A DNA stretch of 8,738 bases, taken from Bacteroidales bacterium Bact_20. GTDB lineage: Bacteria > Bacteroidota > Bacteroidia > Bacteroidales > DTU049. This document shows positions 1-6,506 of the stretch, piece by piece. Where the stretch lies: the NCBI GenBank assembly GCA_001603615.1, contig LUZL01000041.1, positions 1 through 8,738 of the forward strand. Direction: 5' to 3'. Position numbers and translations under genes: made by a program. Position 1 is the first letter of the stretch; each line of letters starts with the position of its first letter. The notes beneath the pieces are model-generated. The model worked only from the letters and a program-made list of their open reading frames with translations. It did not search any database and was not told the origin of the DNA.

Positions 1-638
1 AGATTTGTTTTATTGTGCAATCTCCCTGCTGTATCTATTATTGCTACATCATAATCTCTAGATTTAGCAATATTGACAGTGTCATAAGCCACAGCACCAG
101 GATCTACATTCATACCATGCTCTACTATATCTACTCCCACTCTATTTGCCCATAATTTTAATTGCTCTACAGCTGCAGCTCTGAATGTATCAGCTGCCCC
201 TACCACGACTTTTTTATTTGCATTTTTAAATTGATGGGCTAATTTGCCAATAGTTGTTGTTTTGCCAACTCCATTGACACCAACTACTAAAATCACATAT
301 GGTTTTGCATCATTATCTTCTATTTTTGGCATATTTTCTAAGCTTTGTTCTAGAATCTCTCTAATACTAGATTTGATAATTTCATTTAATTCATCATCAG
401 ATTTATATCTGGTTTGCTTAGCTTTTTTTTCTATTAAATCTATTATTTTAATAGTAGTTTTGATGCCCACATCTGCCTCTATTAATATTTCTTCTAATTC
501 ATCTAATAATTCATCATCTACAGAAGTTTTACCTACTATGAGACGATGTATTCTAGTAAATAAATTACTTTTGGTAGGTTCTAATCCCTTATCTAAAGAA
601 TCCTTAGTACTCTTTTTAAATAAATTAAATAATCCCAT
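1..638 (-). CDS. ftsY: Signal recognition particle receptor FtsY, N-terminal part (cut by window edge)
   Basis: FtsY is the membrane-associated GTPase that receives SRP-ribosome complexes and passes them to the Sec translocon. The visible 212 codons begin MGLFNLFKK. An N-terminal helical (N) domain covers about residues 20-105. The G domain follows, with the P-loop GVNGVGKTT (residues 120-128), the SRP-GTPase signature DTFRAAAVEQL (150-160) and the G3 motif DTAGR (202-206). The remaining G4 and G5 motifs and the stop lie beyond position 1. The long acidic A domain of E. coli FtsY is missing, so the protein is the short form common in many bacteria. The start at 638 is the first ATG and gives the usual short basic/hydrophobic N-terminus. 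The gene is divergent from the aminomutase cluster and functionally unrelated to it. Family assignment is secure; DTFRAAAVEQL and the N domain argue for FtsY, and Ffh is unlikely because of the short charged start. Confidence 0.96.
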   Translation of the reverse strand, partial: MGLFNLFKKSTKDSLDKGLEPTKSNLFTRIHRLIVGKTSVDDELLDELEEILIEADVGIKTTIKIIDLIEKKAKQTRYKSDDELNEIIKSSIREILEQSLENMPKIEDNDAKPYVILVVGVNGVGKTTTIGKLAHQFKNANKKVVVGAADTFRAAAVEQLKLWANRVGVDIVEHGMNVDPGAVAYDTVNIAKSRDYDVAIIDTAGRLHNKTN

Positions 639-650
639 TTAAAAAATTTT

Positions 651-660
651 TGCAAAATTA
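651..660 (-). promoter_or_regulatory. Candidate Bacteroidota -7 element for ftsY
   Basis: On the minus strand this reads TAATTTTGCA, a full match to the Bacteroidota -7 consensus TAnnTTTG. It lies 12 bases upstream of the ftsY ATG, which would give a very short leader. I see no convincing TTG -33 element at the usual spacing, so the call rests on the -7 box and on its near identity to two other intergenic boxes in the window. Confidence 0.4.
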
Positions 661-770
661 CAAATAAAAACAGTATTATTTTTTTAAAATTAGAGTGTAA
701 GAAAGGACTAAAAATAAAATTTATATTAATTTAATGTTAATTTTCTATATACAAATCAAAATATATTTTA

Positions 771-780
771 TATTTTTGCA
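771..780 (+). promoter_or_regulatory. Candidate Bacteroidota -7 element for the aminomutase-CoA-transferase block
   Basis: The sequence TATTTTTGCA matches TAnnTTTG and starts 35 bases before the ATG at 806. The leader downstream is A/T only around the start codon (ATATATATAAAAAA before ATG), as is usual for Bacteroidota genes without a Shine-Dalgarno site. No clear TTG -33 box is present 17-23 bases upstream. No operator or riboswitch-like structure was seen in the 639-805 spacer. Confidence 0.5.
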
Positions 781-805
781 TTATCAATAAAATATATATA
801 AAAAA

Positions 806-2386
806 ATGGGTACAGAGAAAATTTTATTTACTCAAACAGAATTAAATAATTTAATGAATAGATATCATTTCTCAGAAGAAATGATTGATATAGTAAAAAA
901 TGAAAATCTTTTACCTTTGAGCTTGTTGTCTAGGTTGCAGACAGCTTATCCACAATATTCATTAATGAAAAATCCTAATAAGATAGATTTTAATGAAAAA
1001 GATAGATGGGTGGGGCTAAAAGGATTTAGAGAAATCGTAGATAAATTAGCAAAGCATGGTATAATCATTGACAAAGTGCCAGAGAGAGAGGTTTTTATAC
1101 ACGTATATAGATTTATGGTAACTGCACACGTGTTAAACTTAATTGATTGGAATAATTATCAAAATGATCCCTTATTTTATCTTACTTTTCCACAACCTGA
1201 TATGGTACGCGAGCACGCTAGACTAAAAATATTAGCTGCTAAAACAGATGAAGAAAGAGAAGCTATCGTTAAAGAATATATCAAAGAGACTAATCCTCAC
1301 GATGGTAAACAAAAATTAAATAAACCTACATACATTAATGAGAATGGAGAATTGGAGCTGCTAGATGGACTTCAGCATAAATATTCTTCAGTAGTTTTGA
1401 TATTAGACGAGCAAACACAAAATTGCTTTGGTTTTTGTACTTATTGCTTCCGTCACGCTCAGGTAAGAGGTGATGAAGATATGTTTGCTCAGAAAAGTAT
1501 AGAACAAGTCATCGGTTATCTAAAAAGACATAAAGAAATTACTGATATATTGATAACAGGTGGAGACGCTGGATATATAACTCCAGCTAGATACAAAGAA
1601 TACATCATTCCTATTATAGAAGATCCAGAATTATCTCATATCAGAACCGTTCGCCTGGGCACTAGGGTACTTAGTTATTATCCTGAGAAAATTTTATCTC
1701 ATAAATATGATGAGATGCTCAATTTATTCAAAATGCTCTACGATAATGGCGTGCAACCTATGATAGTATCTCACTTCTCTACTCCTAGAGAAATAATGAA
1801 TATCACTACTATCGCTGCTATTCGTAGATTAAAAAGCTATGGTGTAAATCTAAAAAGCCAAAGTCCCATAATGAATCATATCAGTATGTATGAAGATGAA
1901 AATGGTAATATAGATGTAGATCGTTCTGCTCAAAATTGGATAGATCTAGCTAATATCTTTGCTATGCTAGGTGTAGGATTCCATGCAATGTATATACCTC
2001 GTCCTACTGGAGAAGTAGAATATTTCACGCGTCCATTATCAGATATTAATAAAGTGTTTAATAAAATATACAAAAGTTTAGCTTCTATAAATCGTCCTAC
2101 CAGATATATTACTATGACTTTATCTGCTGGCAAAATTTCTCTATTAGGTGATACTAAAATAGATGATGACAGGATATTTGTACTTAAATTTAATGAAGGT
2201 AGAGATATGAACTGGTGCGATAATGTATATTTCGCAGAATATGATGAGGTAACTAGTAGTATGGCTAAGCTGAAACCATACAAAGCTGATAAATTTTTCT
2301 ATGAAGATGAACTAGAACAAATAGAAAATAATCTAGAAAAAAATATTCTGGAAGCTCAGAAACATCATAAAATTTCCGAAAGATAA
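806..2386 (+). CDS. Divergent lysine-2,3-aminomutase-family (KamA-like) radical SAM/PLP enzyme, probably for an acidic amino acid
   Basis: This 526-residue protein should use a 4Fe-4S cluster, S-adenosylmethionine and PLP to move an amino group from C2 to C3 of an amino acid. The radical SAM cysteines are C207, C211 and C214 (CFGFCTYC, C-x3-C-x2-C). ITGGDA (250-255) matches the SGGDA motif of the family, and VRLGTR (282-287) and SHF (322-324) match further core strands. K443 in SAGK aligns without gaps with the PLP lysine of clostridial lysine 2,3-aminomutase (K337) from an upstream PT pair, although the usual PGGGGK loop is lost. R216 corresponds to the carboxylate-binding R134. The two aspartates that bind the lysine side-chain amine (D293, D330) correspond to R399 and T436, so lysine is an unlikely substrate. 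About 80 extra residues precede the cysteine motif compared with the clostridial enzyme. It is the first gene of the cluster, 17 bases before the CoA-transferase. The family is secure; the substrate is inferred. Confidence 0.85.
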   Translation: MGTEKILFTQTELNNLMNRYHFSEEMIDIVKNENLLPLSLLSRLQTAYPQYSLMKNPNKIDFNEKDRWVGLKGFREIVDKLAKHGIIIDKVPEREVFIHVYRFMVTAHVLNLIDWNNYQNDPLFYLTFPQPDMVREHARLKILAAKTDEEREAIVKEYIKETNPHDGKQKLNKPTYINENGELELLDGLQHKYSSVVLILDEQTQNCFGFCTYCFRHAQVRGDEDMFAQKSIEQVIGYLKRHKEITDILITGGDAGYITPARYKEYIIPIIEDPELSHIRTVRLGTRVLSYYPEKILSHKYDEMLNLFKMLYDNGVQPMIVSHFSTPREIMNITTIAAIRRLKSYGVNLKSQSPIMNHISMYEDENGNIDVDRSAQNWIDLANIFAMLGVGFHAMYIPRPTGEVEYFTRPLSDINKVFNKIYKSLASINRPTRYITMTLSAGKISLLGDTKIDDDRIFVLKFNEGRDMNWCDNVYFAEYDEVTSSMAKLKPYKADKFFYEDELEQIENNLEKNILEAQKHHKISER

Positions 2387-2403
2387 TATCTAATTTTTTT
2401 AAT

Positions 2404-3123
2404 ATGATTAATAAAATCATTGAAACTCCTAAAGAGGCTGTAGCAGATATTTTTGATGGAGCTACTATTATGATCAGCGGATTTGGTGAGGCTGGTAGTC
2501 CTATTGAATTAATACATGCTTTAATAGATCAAGGAGCAAAAGATTTGACTATTATTAGTAATAATGCAGGTAGTGGTCATGTAGGATTGGCTGCATTATT
2601 AGAAAATAAACGTGTTAAAAAAATTATTTGTTCTTATCCTAAAACAGCTTTTTCAGAAGTATTTCCCAATTTATATTGCAATGGAGAAATAGAATTAGAA
2701 TTGGTCCCACAAGGGACTCTAGCAGAACGTATCCGTTGTGGTGGCGCAGGTATCCCTGCATTTTATACACCTACCAGCGTGGGAACTCCCCTAGCAAAGG
2801 ACAAAGAAATTAGAGAAATTAATGGGAAACTATATGTCTTAGAGTATGATCTAAAAGCCGATTTCGCTCTAGTAAAAGCTTATAAAGGTGATAGATATGG
2901 TAATTTAATTTATTACAAAACTGCAAGAAATTTCGGACCTATAATGTGTATGGCAGCCAAAACTACCATTGCACAAGTCAATAAAATTGTTGAATTAGGC
3001 GACATAGACCCAGAGATAGTAGTTACTCCTAATATATTTGTACAAAGAGTGGTAGAAGTAGCTAATCCTTTACACGAACACGTTTTAATTAGTCAAAATA
3101 AAAAATATCCATGGACAGAATAA
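2404..3123 (+). CDS. pcaI: 3-oxoacid CoA-transferase subunit A, PcaI type
   Basis: This is the alpha subunit of a class I CoA-transferase. In the Pca family it moves CoA from succinyl-CoA to 3-oxoadipate. The 239 residues match the family length. GFGEAGSP (26-33) is the glycine-rich GFGxxGxP signature of subunit A, followed by ISNNAGSG (51-58), VPQGTLAERIR (101-111), YKGDRYGNL (160-168) and ARNFGPIMCMAA (174-185). The ending VTPNIFVQRVV (207-217) resembles remembered PcaI sequences more than generic acetoacetate transferases (AtoD/ScoA), but the families are close and specificity for 3-oxoadipate is an inference. The start MINKIIE matches the usual N-terminus. The last 13 bases overlap the subunit B gene in another frame, so the two are very likely translationally coupled. 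No aromatic beta-ketoadipate genes are adjacent, so the 3-oxoacid probably comes from the amino-acid enzymes of this cluster. Confidence 0.88.
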   Translation: MINKIIETPKEAVADIFDGATIMISGFGEAGSPIELIHALIDQGAKDLTIISNNAGSGHVGLAALLENKRVKKIICSYPKTAFSEVFPNLYCNGEIELELVPQGTLAERIRCGGAGIPAFYTPTSVGTPLAKDKEIREINGKLYVLEYDLKADFALVKAYKGDRYGNLIYYKTARNFGPIMCMAAKTTIAQVNKIVELGDIDPEIVVTPNIFVQRVVEVANPLHEHVLISQNKKYPWTE

Positions 3124-3758
3124 ACATAGGATGGAGTAAGGATGAGATGGCAAAATTAGTAGCCAATGATATCCCTGATGGCTCATATGTGAATCTAGGT
3201 ATTGGTATACCAGAATTAGTAGCTAATTATATACCAGAAGATAGAGAAGTTATTATACATACAGAAAATGGCTTACTAGGAGTTGGGCCTGCACCAGCAC
3301 ATGGGGAAGAAGATTTTGATCTTATTAATGCTGGTAAAAAACCTATTACTGCAATCAAAGGTGCTTGCTTTTTCCATCATGCAGATAGCTTCGCTATGAT
3401 ACGCGGTGGTCATTTAGACTTCACTATTTTGGGAGCTTATCAGGTATCTCAAAGTGGCGATTTAGCTAATTGGTCTACAGGTAGCCCCTCTGATATTCCT
3501 GCTGTAGGCGGTGCTATGGATCTAGTACAAGGTGTTAAAAATGTTTTTGTGATTATGAGTCACACTACTAAAGATGGAACACCTAAAATCGTTAAAAAAT
3601 GTTCCTATCCTCTTACTGGCGTTAAGGTAGTATCTCGCATATATACTGAACTAGCTATTATAGATGTTACTCCTCAGGGATTAAAAGTTAGACTAATGGC
3701 ACCAGACATTGATGAGGCTACACTAATAAATAAAACTGAAGCAGATTTGCTATTTTAA
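3111..3758 (+). CDS. pcaJ: 3-oxoacid CoA-transferase subunit B, PcaJ type
   Basis: This is the catalytic beta subunit partnering the preceding gene. E52 in TENGLLGVGP (51-60) is the expected catalytic glutamate that forms the glutamyl-CoA thioester, in the subunit B signature (S/T)ENG. Further conserved blocks are YVNLGIGIPELVANY (26-40), GEEDFDLINAGK (65-76), FFHHADSFAMIRGGHLD (87-103), SGDLANW (115-121), IPAVGGAMDL (129-138) and YPLTG (166-170). The length of 215 residues is normal. ENGLLGxGPAP with GEED.DLINAGK is what I recall from PcaJ and ScoB, which cannot be separated with certainty by eye. The start at 3111 lies inside the end of subunit A. A later start is unlikely because the WSKDEMA segment (8-14) matches the normal N-terminus of the family. 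About 130 bases follow before the next gene, with no clear terminator. Confidence 0.9.
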   Translation: MDRINIGWSKDEMAKLVANDIPDGSYVNLGIGIPELVANYIPEDREVIIHTENGLLGVGPAPAHGEEDFDLINAGKKPITAIKGACFFHHADSFAMIRGGHLDFTILGAYQVSQSGDLANWSTGSPSDIPAVGGAMDLVQGVKNVFVIMSHTTKDGTPKIVKKCSYPLTGVKVVSRIYTELAIIDVTPQGLKVRLMAPDIDEATLINKTEADLLF

Positions 3759-3858
3759 TAGAAAATATTTTATCAATAGATTTTTGGATTTTAATAAAAA
3801 TTTTTTAAGAAAATAATTTAATTTTTTGAGAAATATACAACTAATTAATATTAATATA

Positions 3859-3868
3859 TAATTTTGCA
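3859..3868 (+). promoter_or_regulatory. Candidate Bacteroidota -7 element for the aminotransferase-thiolase block
   Basis: TAATTTTGCA matches TAnnTTTG and is identical to the box before ftsY. It lies in the 130-base gap after pcaJ and 20 bases before the ATG at 3889. A TTTG at 3825-3828 is 30 bases upstream, too far for the usual 17-23 spacing. It suggests that the second half of the cluster can be transcribed on its own, although readthrough from pcaJ is also possible because no terminator hairpin is seen in the gap. Confidence 0.45.
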
Positions 3869-3888
3869 CCACAATAAAATTAATATAT

Positions 3889-5208
3889 ATGACAGAGTTT
3901 AAAAAAGACGAACTTTTATATGAAAGAGCCAAGAAAGTACTGCCAGGGGGCGCTAGTAGAAATCAAGTATTACGCCAACCTCATCCAGTATATGCAGCTT
4001 ATGCTAATGGTTCGTATTTAACAGATGTTAATGGGAAACAATATATAGATTTCTCAGCCAATATTGGATCATTAATTCATGGTCATGCTCATCCTAAAAT
4101 CATTGAAGCTGCATATGAGCAAATGAAAAAAGGTACTGCATATATGGTAGCTACTGAGGTGGAGGTAGAATATGCTGAATATATGATAAATAGGATTAAA
4201 TCTTTTGATAAAATTAGATTCTTAAACTCAGGTACAGAAGCTGTAATGCATATGACAAAAGTAGCTAGAGCTTTTACTGGAAGGTCTAAAATTATAAAAT
4301 GTGAAGGTGCATATCATGGTACCTATGATGTAATTGAAGTAAGTCAAAAACCTAATCCTAGTAATTGGGGAGATAAAAGGCGTCCTAATTCTATCCCACA
4401 TACTCCCGGAGTACCTAAAGGTGTATTAGACTCTGTTATTATAATTCCATATAATGATTTAGAAAATACACTTGAAATATTAGAAGAAAATAAAGATGAT
4501 CTAGCATGCGTGATAATAGATCCTATGCCACATAGAATCAATATGTTACCAGCTAGTAAAGAATATGTAAATGCTATTTATAACTGGACGAGAAAAAATG
4601 GTACTCTATTTTGCTTTGATGAGGTAATTACCTTCAGAGCTCACTATTCTGGTATGCAACAATGCTATGATATACAACCTGATCTTACTTCTTTAGGAAA
4701 AATAATTGGTGGGGGGTTTCCTATAGGCGCTTTTGGTGGAAGAGATGACATTATGGAAGTGCTAGATCCTATTTGTAATTATTATAAATATCCTCTTTCG
4801 GGAACATTTTCAGCTAATCCTGTGTCACTAGTAGCAGGTTTGACCGCAATGAAACTTTTTGATCAAAATGCAGTATCTGAGTTAAATGCTTTGACTGATA
4901 AGTCTCGTTCTATGATAAATGAAGCTATTAAAATAGCTCAAGTACCTATTTCTATTTCTGGTGATGGATCTGTTTTTAGATTACATTTCTCAGATAAAGT
5001 ACCTATAGATTATCGTGAAAATTATTATAATGAGTTGAACCAAAAAGAAGCTATTAAAAGATTCGTAGATTATATTTATGATCACGGCATTATTTGCGTT
5101 AATTCACTTGCATTTTTCTTAAATACAACTATGACAGATAAAGAGATTACTATTTTAGCAGATACCTTATTAGACGCTTTCAAAGAAGTTAAACCATATA
5201 TTAAATAA
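3889..5208 (+). CDS. Class III PLP-dependent aminotransferase, candidate beta-amino acid transaminase (GSA-aminomutase-like fold)
   Basis: This 439-residue fold-type I PLP enzyme belongs to the branch containing glutamate-1-semialdehyde aminomutase and beta-phenylalanine aminotransferases. K271 in SLGKIIGGGFPIGAFGG (268-284) is the PLP lysine. D244 in FDEV (243-246) should hold the pyridine nitrogen, NSGTEA (113-118) binds phosphate, and AYHGTYD (141-147) and GTFSANP (305-311) are further family motifs. LIHGHAHP (62-69) and RAFTGR (127-132) followed by EGAYHG (139-144) recall beta-amino acid aminotransferases. It is unlikely to be HemL of haem synthesis, because it is sandwiched between a CoA-transferase and a thiolase and lies in an aminomutase cluster. 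The expected reaction here is removal of the 3-amino group from the aminomutase product, using a 2-oxoacid as acceptor, to give a 3-oxoacid. The fold is certain; the substrate is inferred. It ends 5 bases before the thiolase gene. Confidence 0.8.
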   Translation: MTEFKKDELLYERAKKVLPGGASRNQVLRQPHPVYAAYANGSYLTDVNGKQYIDFSANIGSLIHGHAHPKIIEAAYEQMKKGTAYMVATEVEVEYAEYMINRIKSFDKIRFLNSGTEAVMHMTKVARAFTGRSKIIKCEGAYHGTYDVIEVSQKPNPSNWGDKRRPNSIPHTPGVPKGVLDSVIIIPYNDLENTLEILEENKDDLACVIIDPMPHRINMLPASKEYVNAIYNWTRKNGTLFCFDEVITFRAHYSGMQQCYDIQPDLTSLGKIIGGGFPIGAFGGRDDIMEVLDPICNYYKYPLSGTFSANPVSLVAGLTAMKLFDQNAVSELNALTDKSRSMINEAIKIAQVPISISGDGSVFRLHFSDKVPIDYRENYYNELNQKEAIKRFVDYIYDHGIICVNSLAFFLNTTMTDKEITILADTLLDAFKEVKPYIK

Positions 5209-5213
5209 TTTTT

Positions 5214-6416
5214 ATGAAAACAGCTTATATATGTGATGCCACTCGTACACCAATAGGTAAATATGGTGGATCTCTATCTGGCATCAGAGCTGACGATTTA
5301 GCTGCTCTTGCAATTAAAACCTTAATAAATCGGAATAATAATTTAAATACTAGCGATATAGATCAAGTGATTTTTGGGTGTTCTAATCAAGCAGGAGAAG
5401 ATAATCGCAATGTGGCCCGCATGGCTTTGCTTTTAGCAGGATTGCCTCATACTATTCCAGCAGTTACGGTGAATCGTCTTTGTGGATCAGGGATGGATGC
5501 TGTAGCATATGCTTCCTTACTAGTAGCTACAAGCAATGCTGATATTGTCGTTGCTGGTGGTGTAGAAAACATGAGCAGAGCTCCATACGCTATGAATAAA
5601 GCAGACAAAGCTTTTGATCGCAATATAGCTATATATGATACTACTCTCGGATGGCGTTTTCCTAATCCTATTATGGAGAAATTATACGGATTAGATAGTA
5701 TGGCAGAAACAGCAGAAAATCTAGCTAATGAAATGCACATTTCTCGCTATGATCAAGATCATTTTGCTTTTTTGAGTCAAAAAAAAGCGAAAGAAGCTCA
5801 AAATAATGGTTTTTTTTCAGAAGAAATATTCCCTGTATTAATAAATCAACCCAAAGGTGATCCAATAATCTTTGATAAAGATGAGCATCCACGCGAAACA
5901 TCAATAGAAAAATTAACTTCTCTAAAGCCTATAACAAGGAAAGATGGTACTATTACTGCAGGTAATTCTTCTGGCATTAATGATGGTGCTGCTTGCTTAT
6001 TGATAGCTTCTGAAGATGCTATAAATAAATATAATCTTAACCCACTAGCTAGAATCGTTGGCTCCCAAACTGCTGGTGTGCTTCCTAGAATTATGGGAAT
6101 AGGTCCAGTGCCAGCTACTAATAAATTATTAAAAAAGTTAAATTTGACATTTGATGATATAGATTTAATAGAGCTAAATGAAGCTTTTGCAGCACAAGCA
6201 TTAGCGTGTATCAGGAGTTGGCAATTACAAGATGACGATCCACGCATTAATCCACAAGGTGGTGCAATAGCCCTAGGACATCCATTAGGGATGTCTGGAG
6301 CCAGATTAGTAACTACTGCTGTATATCAATTAAAAAGAAATAACCTTTCTAGAGCTCTAACTACTATGTGTATAGGAGTAGGACAAGGTATAGCGATGAT
6401 TTTGGAAAAAGTATAA
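5214..6416 (+). CDS. pcaF: 3-oxoadipyl-CoA thiolase (PcaF-type acetyl-CoA C-acyltransferase)
   Basis: This is a degradative thiolase that splits a 3-oxoacyl-CoA with free CoA. PcaF/PaaJ enzymes turn 3-oxoadipyl-CoA into succinyl-CoA and acetyl-CoA. The catalytic residues are all present: C90 in NRLCGSGMDA (87-96), the NEAFA motif (322-326), H356 in GHP (355-357) and C386 in CIGVGQG (386-392). NQAGEDNRNVARMALLLAGL (58-77), TTLGWRFPNP (143-152) and YGLDSM (158-163) are blocks I associate with the beta-ketoadipyl-CoA branch rather than with acetoacetyl-CoA thiolases. The 400-residue length is typical. The gene follows the aminotransferase with a 5-base gap and is certainly co-transcribed with it; a hairpin terminator begins 17 bases after the stop. 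Specificity for a C6 dicarboxyl substrate is supported by these motifs but not proven. Confidence 0.92.
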   Translation: MKTAYICDATRTPIGKYGGSLSGIRADDLAALAIKTLINRNNNLNTSDIDQVIFGCSNQAGEDNRNVARMALLLAGLPHTIPAVTVNRLCGSGMDAVAYASLLVATSNADIVVAGGVENMSRAPYAMNKADKAFDRNIAIYDTTLGWRFPNPIMEKLYGLDSMAETAENLANEMHISRYDQDHFAFLSQKKAKEAQNNGFFSEEIFPVLINQPKGDPIIFDKDEHPRETSIEKLTSLKPITRKDGTITAGNSSGINDGAACLLIASEDAINKYNLNPLARIVGSQTAGVLPRIMGIGPVPATNKLLKKLNLTFDDIDLIELNEAFAAQALACIRSWQLQDDDPRINPQGGAIALGHPLGMSGARLVTTAVYQLKRNNLSRALTTMCIGVGQGIAMILEKV

Positions 6417-6433
6417 ATTCTTTATATATTAAT

Positions 6434-6474
6434 AAAAAAAAGATGAATGTTAGTATTAGCATTCATCTTTTTTT
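6434..6474. terminator. Bidirectional intrinsic terminator
   Basis: The arm AAAAAAAGATGAATG (6435-6449) pairs perfectly with CATTCATCTTTTTTT (6460-6474), and the inner bases 6450-6452 with 6457-6459 can extend the stem around a short GTAT loop. The right arm supplies the T run for plus-strand transcripts from pcaF. The left arm supplies it for minus-strand transcripts leaving the PorP/SprF gene, whose stop is about 32 bases away. It sits exactly between two convergent transcription units. Confidence 0.88.
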
Positions 6475-6506
6475 GGTATATTTTACTTTCTAATACAAAA
6501 AGTTTT

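Noticed and set aside
244..642. Plus-strand open frame of 132 codons
   Set aside because: It is the complement of ftsY, whose minus-strand frame shows clear GTPase motifs; the plus-strand peptide is low-complexity and unrecognisable.
1930..2283. Minus-strand open frame inside the aminomutase gene
   Set aside because: It is antisense to conserved residues of the aminomutase, including the PLP lysine region, and has no recognisable domain.
3759..3888. Terminator between pcaJ and the aminotransferase gene
   Set aside because: Only short A/T palindromes such as AAAAATTTTT are present; no stable stem with GC pairs followed by a T run was found.
3750..3932. Minus-strand open frame of 60 codons across the pcaJ-aminotransferase gap
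   Set aside because: Its Lys/Leu/Ile/Asn-rich peptide is what AT-rich noncoding DNA gives, and it covers the candidate promoter and the start of the aminotransferase.
5447..6247. Two minus-strand open frames inside the thiolase gene (5447-5740 and 5846-6247), and a similar one at 4344-4541 in the aminotransferase
   Set aside because: They are antisense shadows of strongly conserved enzymes with intact catalytic residues.
806..6416. Classical clostridial lysine fermentation cluster
   Set aside because: The 5,6-aminomutase (kamDE), kdd, kce and kal genes are absent, and the aminomutase lacks both lysine-binding aspartates.
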